From CAZGOM01 sp964542875 (lineage in GTDB: Bacteria > Planctomycetota > Phycisphaerae > Phycisphaerales > Phycisphaeraceae), in contig CAZIWA010000066.1 in assembly GCA_964542875.1 (NCBI GenBank), positions 1-30,176 on the forward strand: a stretch of DNA of 30,176 nt, given 5' to 3'. The notes beneath the pieces are model-generated. The model ran no database searches, was not told the origin of the DNA, and worked only from the letters and a program-made list of their open reading frames with translations. Position numbers and translations under genes: made by a program. Below, one piece after another: positions 29,575 through 30,176 of the stretch (positions are counted from its first letter, which is position 1; each line of letters opens with the position of its first letter).

Positions 29575-30176
29575 TTACTGAGGGGCTTGTTCAGCCGCAG
29601 GAGCGGCGGGAGCTGCAGGAGCAGCCGCTTCGGGAGCAGCTTCAGCGTCACGGCGGCGACGGCCACCACCACGCGGACCAGCTTCCTTCTTACCGACGTT
29701 GTTCACAGGGCCCTTGGCCTTGGGAGTGTCGGTCGCACGCTTGGGAACATACTTAAGACCAGCCGAGAGGAGCTCGTCGATCTTGGTGGAGGTGACTTCA
29801 GTCCCACGAAGACCGTGGACTTCTTCCTTCATGCGAAGCATCTTCAGGCCTTCGATCGCCGCCTTGCAGAGGTTCTTCTGGTTCGTCGAACCATAAGCCT
29901 TCGTCAGGCAGTCCTGAACGCCCACCATTTCCAGCACCGCGCGCACCGTGCCGCCCGCGATGACGCCCGTACCGGGCGCAGCAGGGATCAGCCGGACCGA
30001 AGACGCGCCGAACTTGCCTTCCACAGCGTGGGGCAAAGTGCCGGCCTGCAGGGAAACGCGGCTCATGTTCTTGCGCGCATCCTTCTGCGCCTTTTCGATC
30101 GCGGCGGGAACGCCACCTGCCTTGCCGTACCCGATGCCGACGTTGCCGCGGCGATCGCCGACAACAACCATCGCCG
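29575..30176 (-). CDS. rpsE: 30S ribosomal protein S5, 5' end cut by window edge
   Basis: S5 lies near the mRNA entry and decoding centre. The visible part (about 200 residues) begins inside the double-stranded-RNA-binding-like domain at VVVGDRRGNVGIGYGKA and continues through the C-terminal domain with LIPAAPGTGVIAGGTVRAVLEMVG and YGSTNQKNLCKAAIEGL. The ATG at 30171 is internal, since the true N-terminus lies beyond the right edge. After the conserved core comes a basic stretch and a low-complexity Ala/Pro/Glu tail (EAAPEAAAPAAPAAPAAEQA), absent from E. coli S5. Confidence 0.96.
   Translation of the reverse strand, partial: AMVVVGDRRGNVGIGYGKAGGVPAAIEKAQKDARKNMSRVSLQAGTLPHAVEGKFGASSVRLIPAAPGTGVIAGGTVRAVLEMVGVQDCLTKAYGSTNQKNLCKAAIEGLKMLRMKEEVHGLRGTEVTSTKIDELLSAGLKYVPKRATDTPKAKGPVNNVGKKEAGPRGGGRRRRDAEAAPEAAAPAAPAAPAAEQAPQ

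Noticed and set aside
1..30176. tRNA genes, insertion sequences, CRISPR arrays, attachment sites and a replication origin.
   Set aside because: No cloverleaf with conserved arms, transposase motifs, regular repeat-spacer pattern or DnaA-box cluster was seen, and gaps are too short for most of them.

Overview
The window looks like a chromosomal segment of a planctomycete, most likely of the class Phycisphaerae. This is inferred from the gene set: a pseudopilin with the H-X9-DG signature, a ceramidase-like hydrolase, an operon of three SPFH proteins, and an spc/alpha ribosomal cluster without rpmD or rpsD. GC content is high and genes are tightly packed. No gap reaches 300 bases. I saw no tRNA, rRNA, insertion sequence, integrase or CRISPR array.

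Region 1 (1-7153) is a mixed housekeeping and accessory block. It holds queA (3' end off the window), a small membrane protein, a ceramidase-like hydrolase, a second small membrane protein, a cytosolic GH20-like hexosaminidase, an H-X9-DG pseudopilin and an aldo/keto reductase.

Region 2 (7196-19036) is the most unusual part. A six-gene minus-strand operon encodes, in order of transcription, a polytopic SPFH protein, an HflC-like SPFH protein, an HflK-like SPFH protein with a long insert, an ABC ATPase with a repeat-bearing C-terminal tail, a 620-residue ABC-2 permease and a 663-residue membrane-anchored helical-repeat protein. A strong hairpin follows it. Divergent from it are a second ABC-2 permease, sharing a motif with the first, and a membrane-anchored NTF2-like protein. 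Together they suggest a membrane exporter or gliding/NosY-type ABC-2 complex embedded in an SPFH scaffold. No FtsH is encoded here.

Region 3 (19037-20427) is ribD behind a TATAAT box and a leader with a nested inverted repeat. It is not a recognisable FMN riboswitch.

Region 4 (20445-30176) runs entirely on the minus strand. It is the end of the spc operon and the alpha operon (rpsE-rplO-secY-map-infA-rpmJ-rpsM-rpsK-rpoA-rplQ), followed by surE, a degenerate histidine kinase and a secreted esterase. It contains an intrinsic terminator between secY and map, a near-consensus sigma70-type promoter between infA and rpmJ, and a perfect 34-bp palindrome inside surE that has the form of an intragenic terminator on the coding strand.
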